DNA from: an uncultured Clostridia bacterium
Lineage (GTDB): Bacteria; Bacillota; Clostridia; Oscillospirales; CAG-272
Direction: 5' to 3'
Assembly (NCBI GenBank): GCA_944384525.1
Contig: CALWTR010000034.1
Span: 1-36,085, forward strand
Length of the DNA: 36,085 nucleotides
A model generated the notes under the pieces. It did no database searches and was not told the origin of the DNA. It worked only from the letters and a program-made list of their open reading frames with translations. This document shows, piece by piece, positions 7,698 through 13,704 of the stretch. The position numbers and the translations under genes were made by a program. Within the stretch, counting starts at the first letter, position 1; every line of letters begins with the position of its first letter.

Positions 7698-9593
7698 TTA
7701 CTTGAAGACCTCAAATCCGGAAAACGCAAACGGATTAATATCGCTCAAATATACTTTATCTTTTTCCAATCTTCCGCCGCTGTTTATGAATTTGATATCG
7801 CTATATTCCGCCCCGAGCTCTATCACGGGATCAATAGCAGTATCCGCAAAGAAATTCCAAAGACCTACCGCCATAGAACCCTCATACTGCTTACACTGCA
7901 TATATAGAGAGGGGTGTCCGTATACATATGCAGGGAGCTTATTGCCCGACAACCATTCGATGCTGTCCGCGATCTGACGTCCTCTCTCATAGTGCTTGAG
8001 CATAGACGAGCTATCGGTGCGCGAATTTACGTTTAACACCAAAAAGCGGTTGCCGTCTGCGTTTTCATATCGATATGAAAGAGGAATCCTTCCGCCATGG
8101 ATCCGGATATCACTCAACACCTCAGCGCCTTCCCTTATGGTAATATCGTAAGAGGATGCGCCGATGATCGAAATATAATTGCCATTATGCAAAAAACGCT
8201 CCTCCATTCCGGCAACGATCGAGCCGGATGTGTCGCTTAGCGGTCCATTTATTTTTTCAAGGCCGACATCGATTCCCCTATCAGACAGAATTTCTGCTGC
8301 GGAAATGTCCAATATTAATCCGTTTTCCAAGGCGGTGATCGGAAGATTTCTCGCATTTTCATCGAAAACAATTCCGCAAACGCCCCTCCCCTCATAGACC
8401 GTGGGAATGCTGTTAGACACCAAGCATCTGGATGCCTTGGAAAATAAGAGCGACTGTATATCAACACTCTCATTTACCTTGGTAGGCACTTCTATATCCG
8501 CAACCTTTTTCATGGATTCGTATACACGCACACCACAGTTCTTTTTGTCACCGAATACTCTGTCAATATCCTTATACAGTGAAGCATTTCGCTCATGGAA
8601 AAGGGCGTAACCGGTTTCATAATCCGCATTTGATGTATAATCAATCCCGTATTTCAGAATACCATCCGTGCACCCCGCAGCTCTTATCGCCGTATCAAAC
8701 CCCTCTAAATAACTTGCGGGACAGTTGATTCGAGGTCTCGGATAGGTATCCCCCTCCGCCATGATCTCGATATCCCCCTGCCGAGTCCAGGAGCTTTCCA
8801 TCCTTTCAAGCTCAACAACGTCTTGCAAAGTGTTGCCCCAGCTTTCCTTAACTGCCCAATAAGGTGCTCCAATCAAGCGTACAAAAGGTCTTGTGTTTCC
8901 GGCCAGAAGTCTCGCAAGCTCATAAGCATCTGTGCCATCTATATCCCAAGATGTCATACAGGCACATGTGCCGATCCTTATCGTAGGGTCTACCTCGTCG
9001 ACGGCTGCTCTGATCCGAATCGCAAAATTCCTGAAAGCATCGCCGTTTGCTTTGAGATAGGCATCGCGGAATTTGTTCTTTTTGCCCGACGTTATATGCG
9101 CTTGAAGCTCTTCTCGTGTCAAATTCTCACCGGTCATCTCGTTGATGATCTCGATATGCCTGTCGCAAAGGCATGCAGGAGATTCTGCGTGATACCCATA
9201 TCTGAAATCGTCGTCAAATTGGAGCAGGGATACACCGCATTTTGCGATGTCACTTATGTAATCGGCGGCAAAGCATACAAATTCTTCGTCGGTTGGACAC
9301 ATGAATTTTTTTATTTCGGTGCCGTTTATGGAGCGCATATTTCTGAATCGAGTATTATTGTTGACCCAAAACGTCCAGATCCAAGCTCCTACCTCAAATC
9401 CATAATTTTGGAAAAAGCGACAGTTTTCCGCAAGCTCGTTCAGAACCGAAGCACGCTTATTCGCATCAAGCTCGTAGGTGTCCAATGCAAGGAAAATCCG
9501 CTCGGCGTTAAATCTTTTTATTTCGCTAACCAGTCTGTCCCGATCGCTTCGCTTTACAATGCGATTCATAATAGGAATGGAAATTTTATACAT
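7698..9593 (-). CDS. glycosidase-like TIM-barrel protein of unknown specificity
   Basis: A 631-residue protein without signal peptide. The N-terminal half looks like a beta/alpha barrel of the clan-A glycosidase type: an EVGAWIWTFWV strand near residue 67, a LLQFDDDFRYGYHAESPAC segment near 124-142 that resembles the active-site strand region of GH42-like enzymes, then CDRHIEIINEMTGENLTREE, RIGTCACMTSWDIDG, and IEIMAEGDTYPRPRINCPAS. The C-terminal 200 residues look like beta-sandwich domains. I cannot assign a family number or a catalytic pair with certainty. It is monocistronic, with its own promoter and terminators, and stands apart from any sugar transporter. Hairpin array A lies directly upstream, abutting the -35 box. 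Confidence 0.7.
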   Translation of the reverse strand: MYKISIPIMNRIVKRSDRDRLVSEIKRFNAERIFLALDTYELDANKRASVLNELAENCRFFQNYGFEVGAWIWTFWVNNNTRFRNMRSINGTEIKKFMCPTDEEFVCFAADYISDIAKCGVSLLQFDDDFRYGYHAESPACLCDRHIEIINEMTGENLTREELQAHITSGKKNKFRDAYLKANGDAFRNFAIRIRAAVDEVDPTIRIGTCACMTSWDIDGTDAYELARLLAGNTRPFVRLIGAPYWAVKESWGNTLQDVVELERMESSWTRQGDIEIMAEGDTYPRPRINCPASYLEGFDTAIRAAGCTDGILKYGIDYTSNADYETGYALFHERNASLYKDIDRVFGDKKNCGVRVYESMKKVADIEVPTKVNESVDIQSLLFSKASRCLVSNSIPTVYEGRGVCGIVFDENARNLPITALENGLILDISAAEILSDRGIDVGLEKINGPLSDTSGSIVAGMEERFLHNGNYISIIGASSYDITIREGAEVLSDIRIHGGRIPLSYRYENADGNRFLVLNVNSRTDSSSMLKHYERGRQIADSIEWLSGNKLPAYVYGHPSLYMQCKQYEGSMAVGLWNFFADTAIDPVIELGAEYSDIKFINSGGRLEKDKVYLSDINPFAFSGFEVFK

Positions 9594-9673
9594 ACTGTAT
9601 CTCCCTTATAAAAAAAGCCTTCCGGTGCTAAAATACGGAAAACATTTTTCCATATCTCCGCCTTTCTGGGTTT

Positions 9674-9702
9674 AGTATAACATAAAACCATTGTTTTTTC
9701 AA
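9674..9702 (-). promoter_or_regulatory. sigma-A promoter of the glycosidase-like gene
   Basis: Minus strand: -35 TTGAAA (9697-9702), 17-base spacer, -10 TATACT (9674-9679). The -35 box touches the last ATGAAGC unit of hairpin array A. Confidence 0.75.
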
Positions 9703-9869
9703 TGAAGCATCGCCTTCGTCGATATGAAGCAGAAGCCTTACGGCTTCTGTGAAGCGGCGCACCCACGCCATGAAGCGAAGCGCACATTTTTATTCTTCAT
9801 GTTGCGAAGCAACGCTTCATAGCCGAAGGCTGCTTCATTTTTCATGCACCGCAGGTGCGCTTCATTTCC
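9702..9869. repeat. hairpin array A: seven 7-base spacers (ATGAAGC) between short stems
   Basis: On the plus strand four spacers read (a/g)TGAAGC at 9702-9708, 9724-9730, 9749-9755 and 9770-9776; then the orientation flips and three read GCTTCAT at 9814-9820, 9832-9838 and 9859-9865. Between them are small hairpins: ATCG/CGAT (9709-9723), AGAAGCC-ttac-GGCTTCT (9731-9748), GGCG/CGCC (9756-9769), GTTGC-gaa-GCAAC (9801-9813), AGCC-gaa-GGCT (9821-9831), GCACC-gca-GGTGC (9846-9858). The stems differ in sequence while the spacer is constant, the opposite of a CRISPR. Because the spacers invert at the centre (about 9777-9800), the two halves could also pair with each other. No coding frame runs through it. 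Confidence 0.85.
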
Positions 9870-9907
9870 AAACAAAAGAGCACTGCTCTCGCAGTGCTCT
9901 TTTGTTT
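9870..9907 (-). terminator. 17-bp perfect hairpin at the edge of array A, likely MerR terminator
   Basis: AAACAAAAGAGCACTGC and its exact complement GCAGTGCTCTTTTGTTT flank a 4-nt loop. It lies 24 bases after the MerR stop. It matches the size and loop length of the hairpin closing array B. The arm ends in T-rich sequence on either strand, so it could work both ways. Confidence 0.75.
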
Positions 9908-9931
9908 GAGACGTGTTGACAAAAAGAATGC

Positions 9932-11122
9932 CTACCAATCAAGCTGCAAATAGTACGGCTGATCGACTCCGTTTTCAAGGCTGTCACAATAAATATAGCG
10001 AACTACGTTTGCTGTTTCGCTATAGGCAAAAATAAGATATTGATAATTATTCGTTACTTTTTGGAAGGGCTCAGATCCGCTGTACAAAATCAAACAAGTA
10101 TATTCACCTTTTTCAATTTCAACAAATTTGTAGCCATAAGTTTTGTCCGCGATCGCTTTTTCAAATACTCCCTTTACGTGCTGTACTTCCTCACCAAGCT
10201 TGTCAGCCTCTAATGGCCACTCGGCATAGATGTCATACGTATAATCCATGCCGTAGAAGAATCGATAATAATACTTTGCATCCAAATAAACAGTTTCCCA
10301 TTCACCGTCTTCATTTTTTACATTTTCAAAATAATGCGGCCACGTGGGGAAAACCTCATTGAAAACCTTATTTCTGGTGGCAAGGCAATCGGGATCAAAA
10401 TCTCTGTAATAACGAAAGTCGGTCGTTTCCGAACATGTAACAATTCCATACGGCATAATAAAGCTAAAAGGTATAGCAACGACACACAGGCACAGAATGA
10501 TCCGTTTGACGGTCCTTTTTATGTTGGGTTTGAGTTTTGTAATAACGAGAATGGAAATGGACGGTATTAACGTCAAAAGTGTTAAAATGACATTAGCTAT
10601 GTTGATTTTGGGATAGGCATACGTGGTTACATCATTGATAATGCCCCCAATAACTAAAACGAATGGCAACCATACAACGATAAAAATCACGGCACTTTTT
10701 ATGATTCTTTTGACGTTGAGTTTGGGCAACTCTACAGGAAATTGAATTTCTGCTTCGCCTTGCAACAAAATCTCCGAAAGTTCTTCAACAGAATAAGCCT
10801 TTAAGCTTTCCACACGAGAAAGTGCTTTTAATCGTCCGTGATATTCGTCTGCTTGGATTTTTGTTCTTTGCTTGACATTTTCTATTATAGCGATGCTTGT
10901 TTGTGAATCCAATAATATATTACGTATTTCGTCAATGGAAAAACCGTATTTTCGAAGAGTAGCGATGTTTTGAAGGGCGGCAATATCACTTTGAGAGAAC
11001 TCAAAAGATCGGCGTCCTAAATAATTCTCTGTAAACTCCGGCGCGATCAGTTGTTCGTCGATATATACCCGAACTGTACGGGCGGTAAGCCCTGTCAACT
11101 CACATACTGCTTTTATTTTCAC
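9932..11122 (-). CDS. membrane-bound MerR-family regulator
   Basis: A 396-residue protein. Residues 1-75 are a MerR winged helix-turn-helix (MKIKAVCELTGLTARTVRVY, then YLGRRSFEFSQSDIAALQ, RKYGFSIDEIRNILL), followed by a helical dimerisation stretch to about 105. Then come three hydrophobic helices (about 140-163, 175-195 and 207-226) and a C-terminal domain of about 170 residues rich in Tyr, Asp and Trp that should lie outside the cell. This suggests a one-piece receptor that senses outside and binds DNA inside. The start is GTG at 11122 with GGAGGTGAT just upstream; an in-frame ATG at 11146 falls before the predicted transcription start. Probably self-regulated through the operator upstream. 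It looks more AT-rich than the housekeeping genes. Confidence 0.85.
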   Translation of the reverse strand: MKIKAVCELTGLTARTVRVYIDEQLIAPEFTENYLGRRSFEFSQSDIAALQNIATLRKYGFSIDEIRNILLDSQTSIAIIENVKQRTKIQADEYHGRLKALSRVESLKAYSVEELSEILLQGEAEIQFPVELPKLNVKRIIKSAVIFIVVWLPFVLVIGGIINDVTTYAYPKINIANVILTLLTLIPSISILVITKLKPNIKRTVKRIILCLCVVAIPFSFIMPYGIVTCSETTDFRYYRDFDPDCLATRNKVFNEVFPTWPHYFENVKNEDGEWETVYLDAKYYYRFFYGMDYTYDIYAEWPLEADKLGEEVQHVKGVFEKAIADKTYGYKFVEIEKGEYTCLILYSGSEPFQKVTNNYQYLIFAYSETANVVRYIYCDSLENGVDQPYYLQLDW

Positions 11123-11144
11123 AATTATCACCTCCATCGCTATC

Positions 11145-11175
11145 ATTTTACATTGTTACATAGGGTAATTGTAAA
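11145..11175 (-). promoter_or_regulatory. MerR-type promoter with 19-bp spacer and dyad operator
   Basis: Minus strand: -35 TTTACA (11170-11175), 19-base spacer, -10 TAAAAT (11145-11150). A dyad covers the spacer (11147-11175): TTTACA-N2-TTAC-N5-GTAA-N3-TGTAAA approximately. The over-long spacer filled by an inverted repeat is the hallmark of promoters that MerR proteins untwist, so this is most likely the operator of the gene it precedes. Confidence 0.8.
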
Positions 11176-11323
11176 GTGCTTTTTATTATTTGTCTAAATT
11201 TTTTCGAAAAAGTGCCGAGTAAAGGTTCACTTCTGCTCCCTTGCCCGAAAATGCCGATTGGCATCTTTTTATTTGCCAATAAATTCGAATTTCAAAAAAG
11301 TGAGAAAAACGGCTATTTGAAAA

Positions 11324-11677
11324 TTATTTGTTATCAATTTTCTTTTCAATCGTAATACACGACAAGGTGAGCATTCGCTGTATTCTGCCACAGAGGTTAC
11401 GATATGTTTTGAAGGTCGCTTCGTCAACCACCTTTGTGTTAAAGAGCAATTTGAGCCAGCTTTCCGTTTCTGCACACTCTTTTCTTGCAATCTTGAATTT
11501 AGAGAGCATATCGGCAAGGCTTTGAGGATATTGAGCCTCGGTAATGTTGGCAAACACACTCGACGAGGATTTACGAAGCTGAAAAACCGTGTTGGAATTA
11601 CCGCTGATAGATTTGCAAAGCAGTTCGCATTTTGTGGCAAGCTCTTCGGAATATTCAAGTAAGAGATTTTTTGCCAT
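11324..11677 (-). CDS. four-helix-bundle protein (S23/IVP family, Avd-like fold)
   Basis: A 117-residue all-helical protein. The family core is clear: VFQLRKSSSSVFANITEAQ, SLADMLSKFKIARKECAETES, WLKLL, then a last helix with CGRIQRMLTL. The founding members are encoded inside 23S rRNA intervening sequences of spirochaetes and relatives, and the same fold is used by Avd, the accessory protein of diversity-generating retroelements; both bind nucleic acid or are thought to. No reverse transcriptase or rRNA is nearby here. The start is ATG at 11677 with AAAGGAG six bases upstream; only 24 bases separate it from hairpin array B, leaving no room for a promoter between. Stop is followed by a weak ATGCC/GGCAT hairpin (11251-11264). 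Confidence 0.88.
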   Translation of the reverse strand: MAKNLLLEYSEELATKCELLCKSISGNSNTVFQLRKSSSSVFANITEAQYPQSLADMLSKFKIARKECAETESWLKLLFNTKVVDEATFKTYRNLCGRIQRMLTLSCITIEKKIDNK

Positions 11678-11701
11678 GTCGTTCTCCTTTCGCATCCAAA
11701 T

Positions 11702-11904
11702 CACGGCGTAGCCGTGTATGAAATCCGCCGTAGGCGGTATGTCCTCAGCCCGTCAGGGCTGTATGGAATCATCCCGAAGGGATGTATGTTATCAAGCCGA
11801 AGGATTCCGGGGGAATGCACGCTAACGCGTGATGCCATACTGCGCGGGGCGCAGATTACATACACGCCCAAAGGGCGTGATTACATGCCAATCCTTCGGA
11901 TTGG
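11702..11904. repeat. hairpin array B: nine short hairpins with 8-base spacers that invert at the centre
   Basis: On the plus strand: CACGGC-gta-GCCGTG (11702-11716), CCGCC-gta-GGCGG (11725-11737), CAGCCC-gtca-GGGCTG (11746-11761), CATCCC-gaa-GGGATG (11770-11784), an imperfect central pair (ATTCC-ggg-GGAAT, 11804-11816), CACGC-taac-GCGTG (11818-11831), CTGCGC-ggg-GCGCAG (11840-11854), CACGCCC-aaa-GGGCGTG (11863-11879), CCAATCC-ttc-GGATTGG (11888-11904). Left spacers are TATGAAAT, TATGTCCT, TATGGAAT, TATGTTAT; right spacers are ATGCCATA, ATTACATA, ATTACATG. The right consensus ATNNCATA is the reverse complement of the left TATGNNAT. Read on the minus strand the array forms the leader of the four-helix-bundle gene. 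Confidence 0.92.
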
Positions 11905-11906
11905 AT

Positions 11907-11944
11907 AAAAATTAAAGCGACCTCGAAAGGTCGCTTTAATTTTT
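11907..11944 (-). terminator. 17-bp perfect hairpin: tRNA-Cys terminator and edge of array B
   Basis: AAAAATTAAAGCGACCT and AGGTCGCTTTAATTTTT pair perfectly around a 4-nt loop (CGAA on plus). On the minus strand it starts at the last A of tRNA-Cys and ends in five T, so it should end that tRNA transcript. Confidence 0.88.
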
Positions 11945-12017
11945 GGAGGCGCCACTCGGAATCGGACCGAGGATGGGGGTTTTGCAGACCCGTGCCTTAC
12001 CTCTTGGCTATGGCGCC
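11944..12017 (-). tRNA. tRNA-Cys (GCA)
   Basis: Seventy-four bases, begins GGCGCCATAGCC, anticodon loop CTGCAAA with anticodon GCA, T arm TCGGTCCGATTCCGA, encoded CCA. It has its own promoter and terminator, separate from the other four tRNAs. Confidence 0.95.
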
Positions 12018-12047
12018 GAAATGTACGGAGTTTTTTTCCGCTGTAAT

Positions 12048-12076
12048 ATTATAGCAAACGCCTATCGTTTTGTCAA
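12048..12076 (-). promoter_or_regulatory. consensus sigma-A promoter of tRNA-Cys
   Basis: Minus strand: TTGACA (12071-12076), 17-base spacer, TATAAT (12048-12053): both boxes are perfect. The stretch 12077-12248 upstream shows no gene. Confidence 0.88.
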
Positions 12077-12248
12077 TAGCAACTTTCAGGCTTATTTCAC
12101 ATGTGCATCGCGGCATAAAGCAGCGGCATAATAAATCCGGAATTGAATGCGGCGACAGACGCGTCTCTGAATGCTGTTCCGAATACAGCCTGCTGTTTCT
12201 ATTATATTCGGGCGAGTGAAAAGCCGACACTGCTCAGTACCCGGAGAT

Positions 12249-12277
12249 AAAAAAACACGCCCGATATTTCAGACGTG
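12249..12277 (-). terminator. terminator of the tRNA Val-Asp-Phe-Gly operon
   Basis: Minus strand: CACGTC/GGCGTG stem (12256-12261 with 12272-12277, one G-T pair) followed by seven T (12249-12255), seven bases after tRNA-Gly. Confidence 0.82.
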
Positions 12278-12283
12278 CCATAT

Positions 12284-12359
12284 TGGAGCGGATTACGGGG
12301 CTCGAACCCGCCACCTCGACCTTGGCAAGGTCGCGCTCTACCAAATGAGCTAAATCCGC
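12284..12359 (-). tRNA. tRNA-Gly (GCC)
   Basis: Seventy-six bases, begins GCGGATTTAGCTC, anticodon arm CGACC-TTGCCAA-GGTCG (anticodon GCC), T arm GCGGGTTCGAGCCCCGT, encoded CCA. Last tRNA of the four-gene operon. Confidence 0.96.
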
Positions 12360-12363
12360 ATCT

Positions 12364-12379
12364 AGCGACATAATGTCGC

Positions 12380-12380
<1 letters not shown>
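12364..12380 (-). other. inter-tRNA hairpin between Phe and Gly
   Basis: AGCGACA-taa-TGTCGCT, a perfect 7-bp stem with a 3-nt loop, beginning at the final A of tRNA-Phe. No T-run follows, so it is more likely a processing or stability element than a terminator. Confidence 0.6.
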
Positions 12381-12455
<75 letters not shown>

Positions 12456-12466
12456 AAATTAAGCAA

Positions 12467-12543
12467 TGGCGACCCGGATGGGGCTCGAACCCACGACCTC
12501 TAGCGTGACAGGCTAGCGCTCTAACCAACTGAGCTACCAGGCC
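12467..12543 (-). tRNA. tRNA-Asp (GTC)
   Basis: Seventy-seven bases, begins GGCCTGGTAGCTC, anticodon arm CTAGC-CTGTCAC-GCTAG (anticodon GTC), encoded CCA. The gene is flanked by an 8-base inverted repeat GCAATGGC/GCCATTGC (12463-12470 and 12541-12548), which lets leader and trailer of the precursor pair. Confidence 0.96.
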
Positions 12544-12551
12544 ATTGCTTG

Positions 12552-12566
12552 CGGCGCTATGCGCCG
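12552..12566 (-). other. inter-tRNA hairpin between Val and Asp
   Basis: CGGCGC-tat-GCGCCG, a perfect 6-bp stem with a 3-nt loop, one base after the CCA of tRNA-Val. Same style as the hairpin between Phe and Gly. Confidence 0.6.
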
Positions 12567-12567
12567 A

Positions 12568-12643
12568 TGGTGGAAGCTATAGGGCTCGAACCTATGACCC
12601 TCTGCTTGTAGGGCAGATGCTCTCCCAACTGAGCTAAGCTTCC
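12568..12643 (-). tRNA. tRNA-Val (TAC)
   Basis: Seventy-six bases, begins GGAAGCTTAGCTC, anticodon arm TCTGC-CCTACAA-GCAGA (anticodon TAC), T arm ATAGGTTCGAGCCCTAT, encoded CCA. First tRNA of the operon. Confidence 0.96.
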
Positions 12644-12659
12644 ATGTGTGACGGACTAT

Positions 12660-12688
12660 ATTATAACAAAGTTTTTTTTTGTTGTCAA
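12660..12688 (-). promoter_or_regulatory. consensus sigma-A promoter of the tRNA operon
   Basis: Minus strand: TTGACA (12683-12688), 17-base spacer containing a long A-run, TATAAT (12660-12665). The gap 12689-12837 is AT-rich with no gene seen. Confidence 0.88.
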
Positions 12689-12837
12689 TAACTTTTTTCA
12701 ATTTTTTTAATTTTACTTTTGCCGACTATATTTTTTGATATCCCGATCCCCAAAGCATGGATTTACGGATGGGATAAATCAGCCTTGATGAATATAAAAA
12801 TATATTGTCTGAAACACTCCTGCTCTGCCCCGATAGC

Positions 12838-12866
12838 TTGACATCTCCGCCTTACAGTAGTATAAT
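12838..12866 (+). promoter_or_regulatory. consensus sigma-A promoter with a long leader to the ThyX-like gene
   Basis: TTGACA (12838-12843), 17-base spacer, TATAAT (12861-12866), both perfect. The predicted start near 12873 leaves a 136-base leader to the gene at 13009; it contains a CTCGC/GCGAG stem (12935-12952) and two copies of CATACGG (12907 and 12954). Confidence 0.85.
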
Positions 12867-13008
12867 GAATAAGATAGATGTATATACCCGTGTGGCGCAT
12901 AACCAGCATACGGTATCCGATCCTCCATGGCTTGCTCGCCGCGCAGTGCGAGACATACGGCACGCAAACTAACGGATAAAACATTCACTTTCCCAAAAGG
13001 AGACCGCA

Positions 13009-13641
13009 ATGATAAAAATAGAAAACATTTCCGTAATGAATTTCGACAATGCTATAAGAGGCGCGAGAAATCCGATGAACAGCTGGGACAGATCTGACAG
13101 CCGCTGGGAAAACGGCAAATTTATCCTGGGGGAAAACGATCTCGCTCTGGCAAAAAGACTTGCCGTTGCAGGGAGCGACCACCGTAAATTTCTGAGGATG
13201 GTGTTTGTCTCCATGGATATCACCGCCCCGCTCTATTGGTGGAAGGAATTTGACACCTACAAAGTTGGTACGGTAGCCAACTCCTGCTCTACCATGCATA
13301 AAATACAGGCAAAACCGTTTTCGAGAGAGGACTTCTCTCACGATCGGCTTACCCCAGATGCGCTCGAAGTGCTCGACTGCGTTATAGAATATCTCGAAAG
13401 CGAGCGCGTCATGTTCAATGAAAGCAAGGATCGCTCCCACTGGCACAATATGATACAGCTCCTCCCGTCAAGCTTCAATCAGATGAGGACAGTTAGCCTG
13501 AATTACGAGGTTCTCATCAACATATACTATGCACGCAGAAATCACAAGCTTGCCGAATGGCACACACTTTGCGATGAGATAGAAAAACTCCCGTATGCAA
13601 AAGAACTGATACTTGTCCGCGACAAAAAGGAGGAGACCTAA
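13009..13641 (+). CDS. ThyX-like (FAD-dependent thymidylate synthase fold) protein, divergent
   Basis: A 210-residue protein with AAAAGGAG upstream of the ATG. Segments HRKFLRMVFVSMDITAPLYW, WKEFDTYKVG, NSCSTMHKI, then LLPSSFNQMRTVSLNYEVL, NIYYARRNHKLAEWHTLC, recall the order of elements in ThyX: an approach helix, an active-site strand with Ser, then the long helix with Arg and Asn. The strict ThyX signature RHRxxSxNxxSxRY is not present, so it may not make dTMP. I recall close relatives in Clostridia and phages only as uncharacterised proteins. It is expressed from a strong promoter and precedes pth and mfd by a 63-base gap without a terminator. Confidence 0.6.
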   Translation: MIKIENISVMNFDNAIRGARNPMNSWDRSDSRWENGKFILGENDLALAKRLAVAGSDHRKFLRMVFVSMDITAPLYWWKEFDTYKVGTVANSCSTMHKIQAKPFSREDFSHDRLTPDALEVLDCVIEYLESERVMFNESKDRSHWHNMIQLLPSSFNQMRTVSLNYEVLINIYYARRNHKLAEWHTLCDEIEKLPYAKELILVRDKKEET

Positions 13642-13704
13642 CACTGCGCAGGGCGTATATAACGACCTATCCTCACCGACTGCACACAGTTTAGATCGAT
13701 ATAA

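Noticed and set aside
11269-11658. 129-residue minus-strand frame over the four-helix-bundle gene
   Set aside because: It is another frame of the same stretch; only the 117-residue frame has the family motifs and a ribosome binding site.
11324-11677. Part of a diversity-generating retroelement because of the Avd-like fold
   Set aside because: No reverse transcriptase, template repeat or variable repeat is visible nearby.
9702-11904. Hairpin arrays as CRISPR
   Set aside because: The constant part is only 7-8 bases and inverts at the centre, the variable parts are self-complementary, and no cas genes are present.
9870-11944. Integron or attC cassette array
   Set aside because: No integrase, and the hairpins lack the R and L box layout of attC sites.
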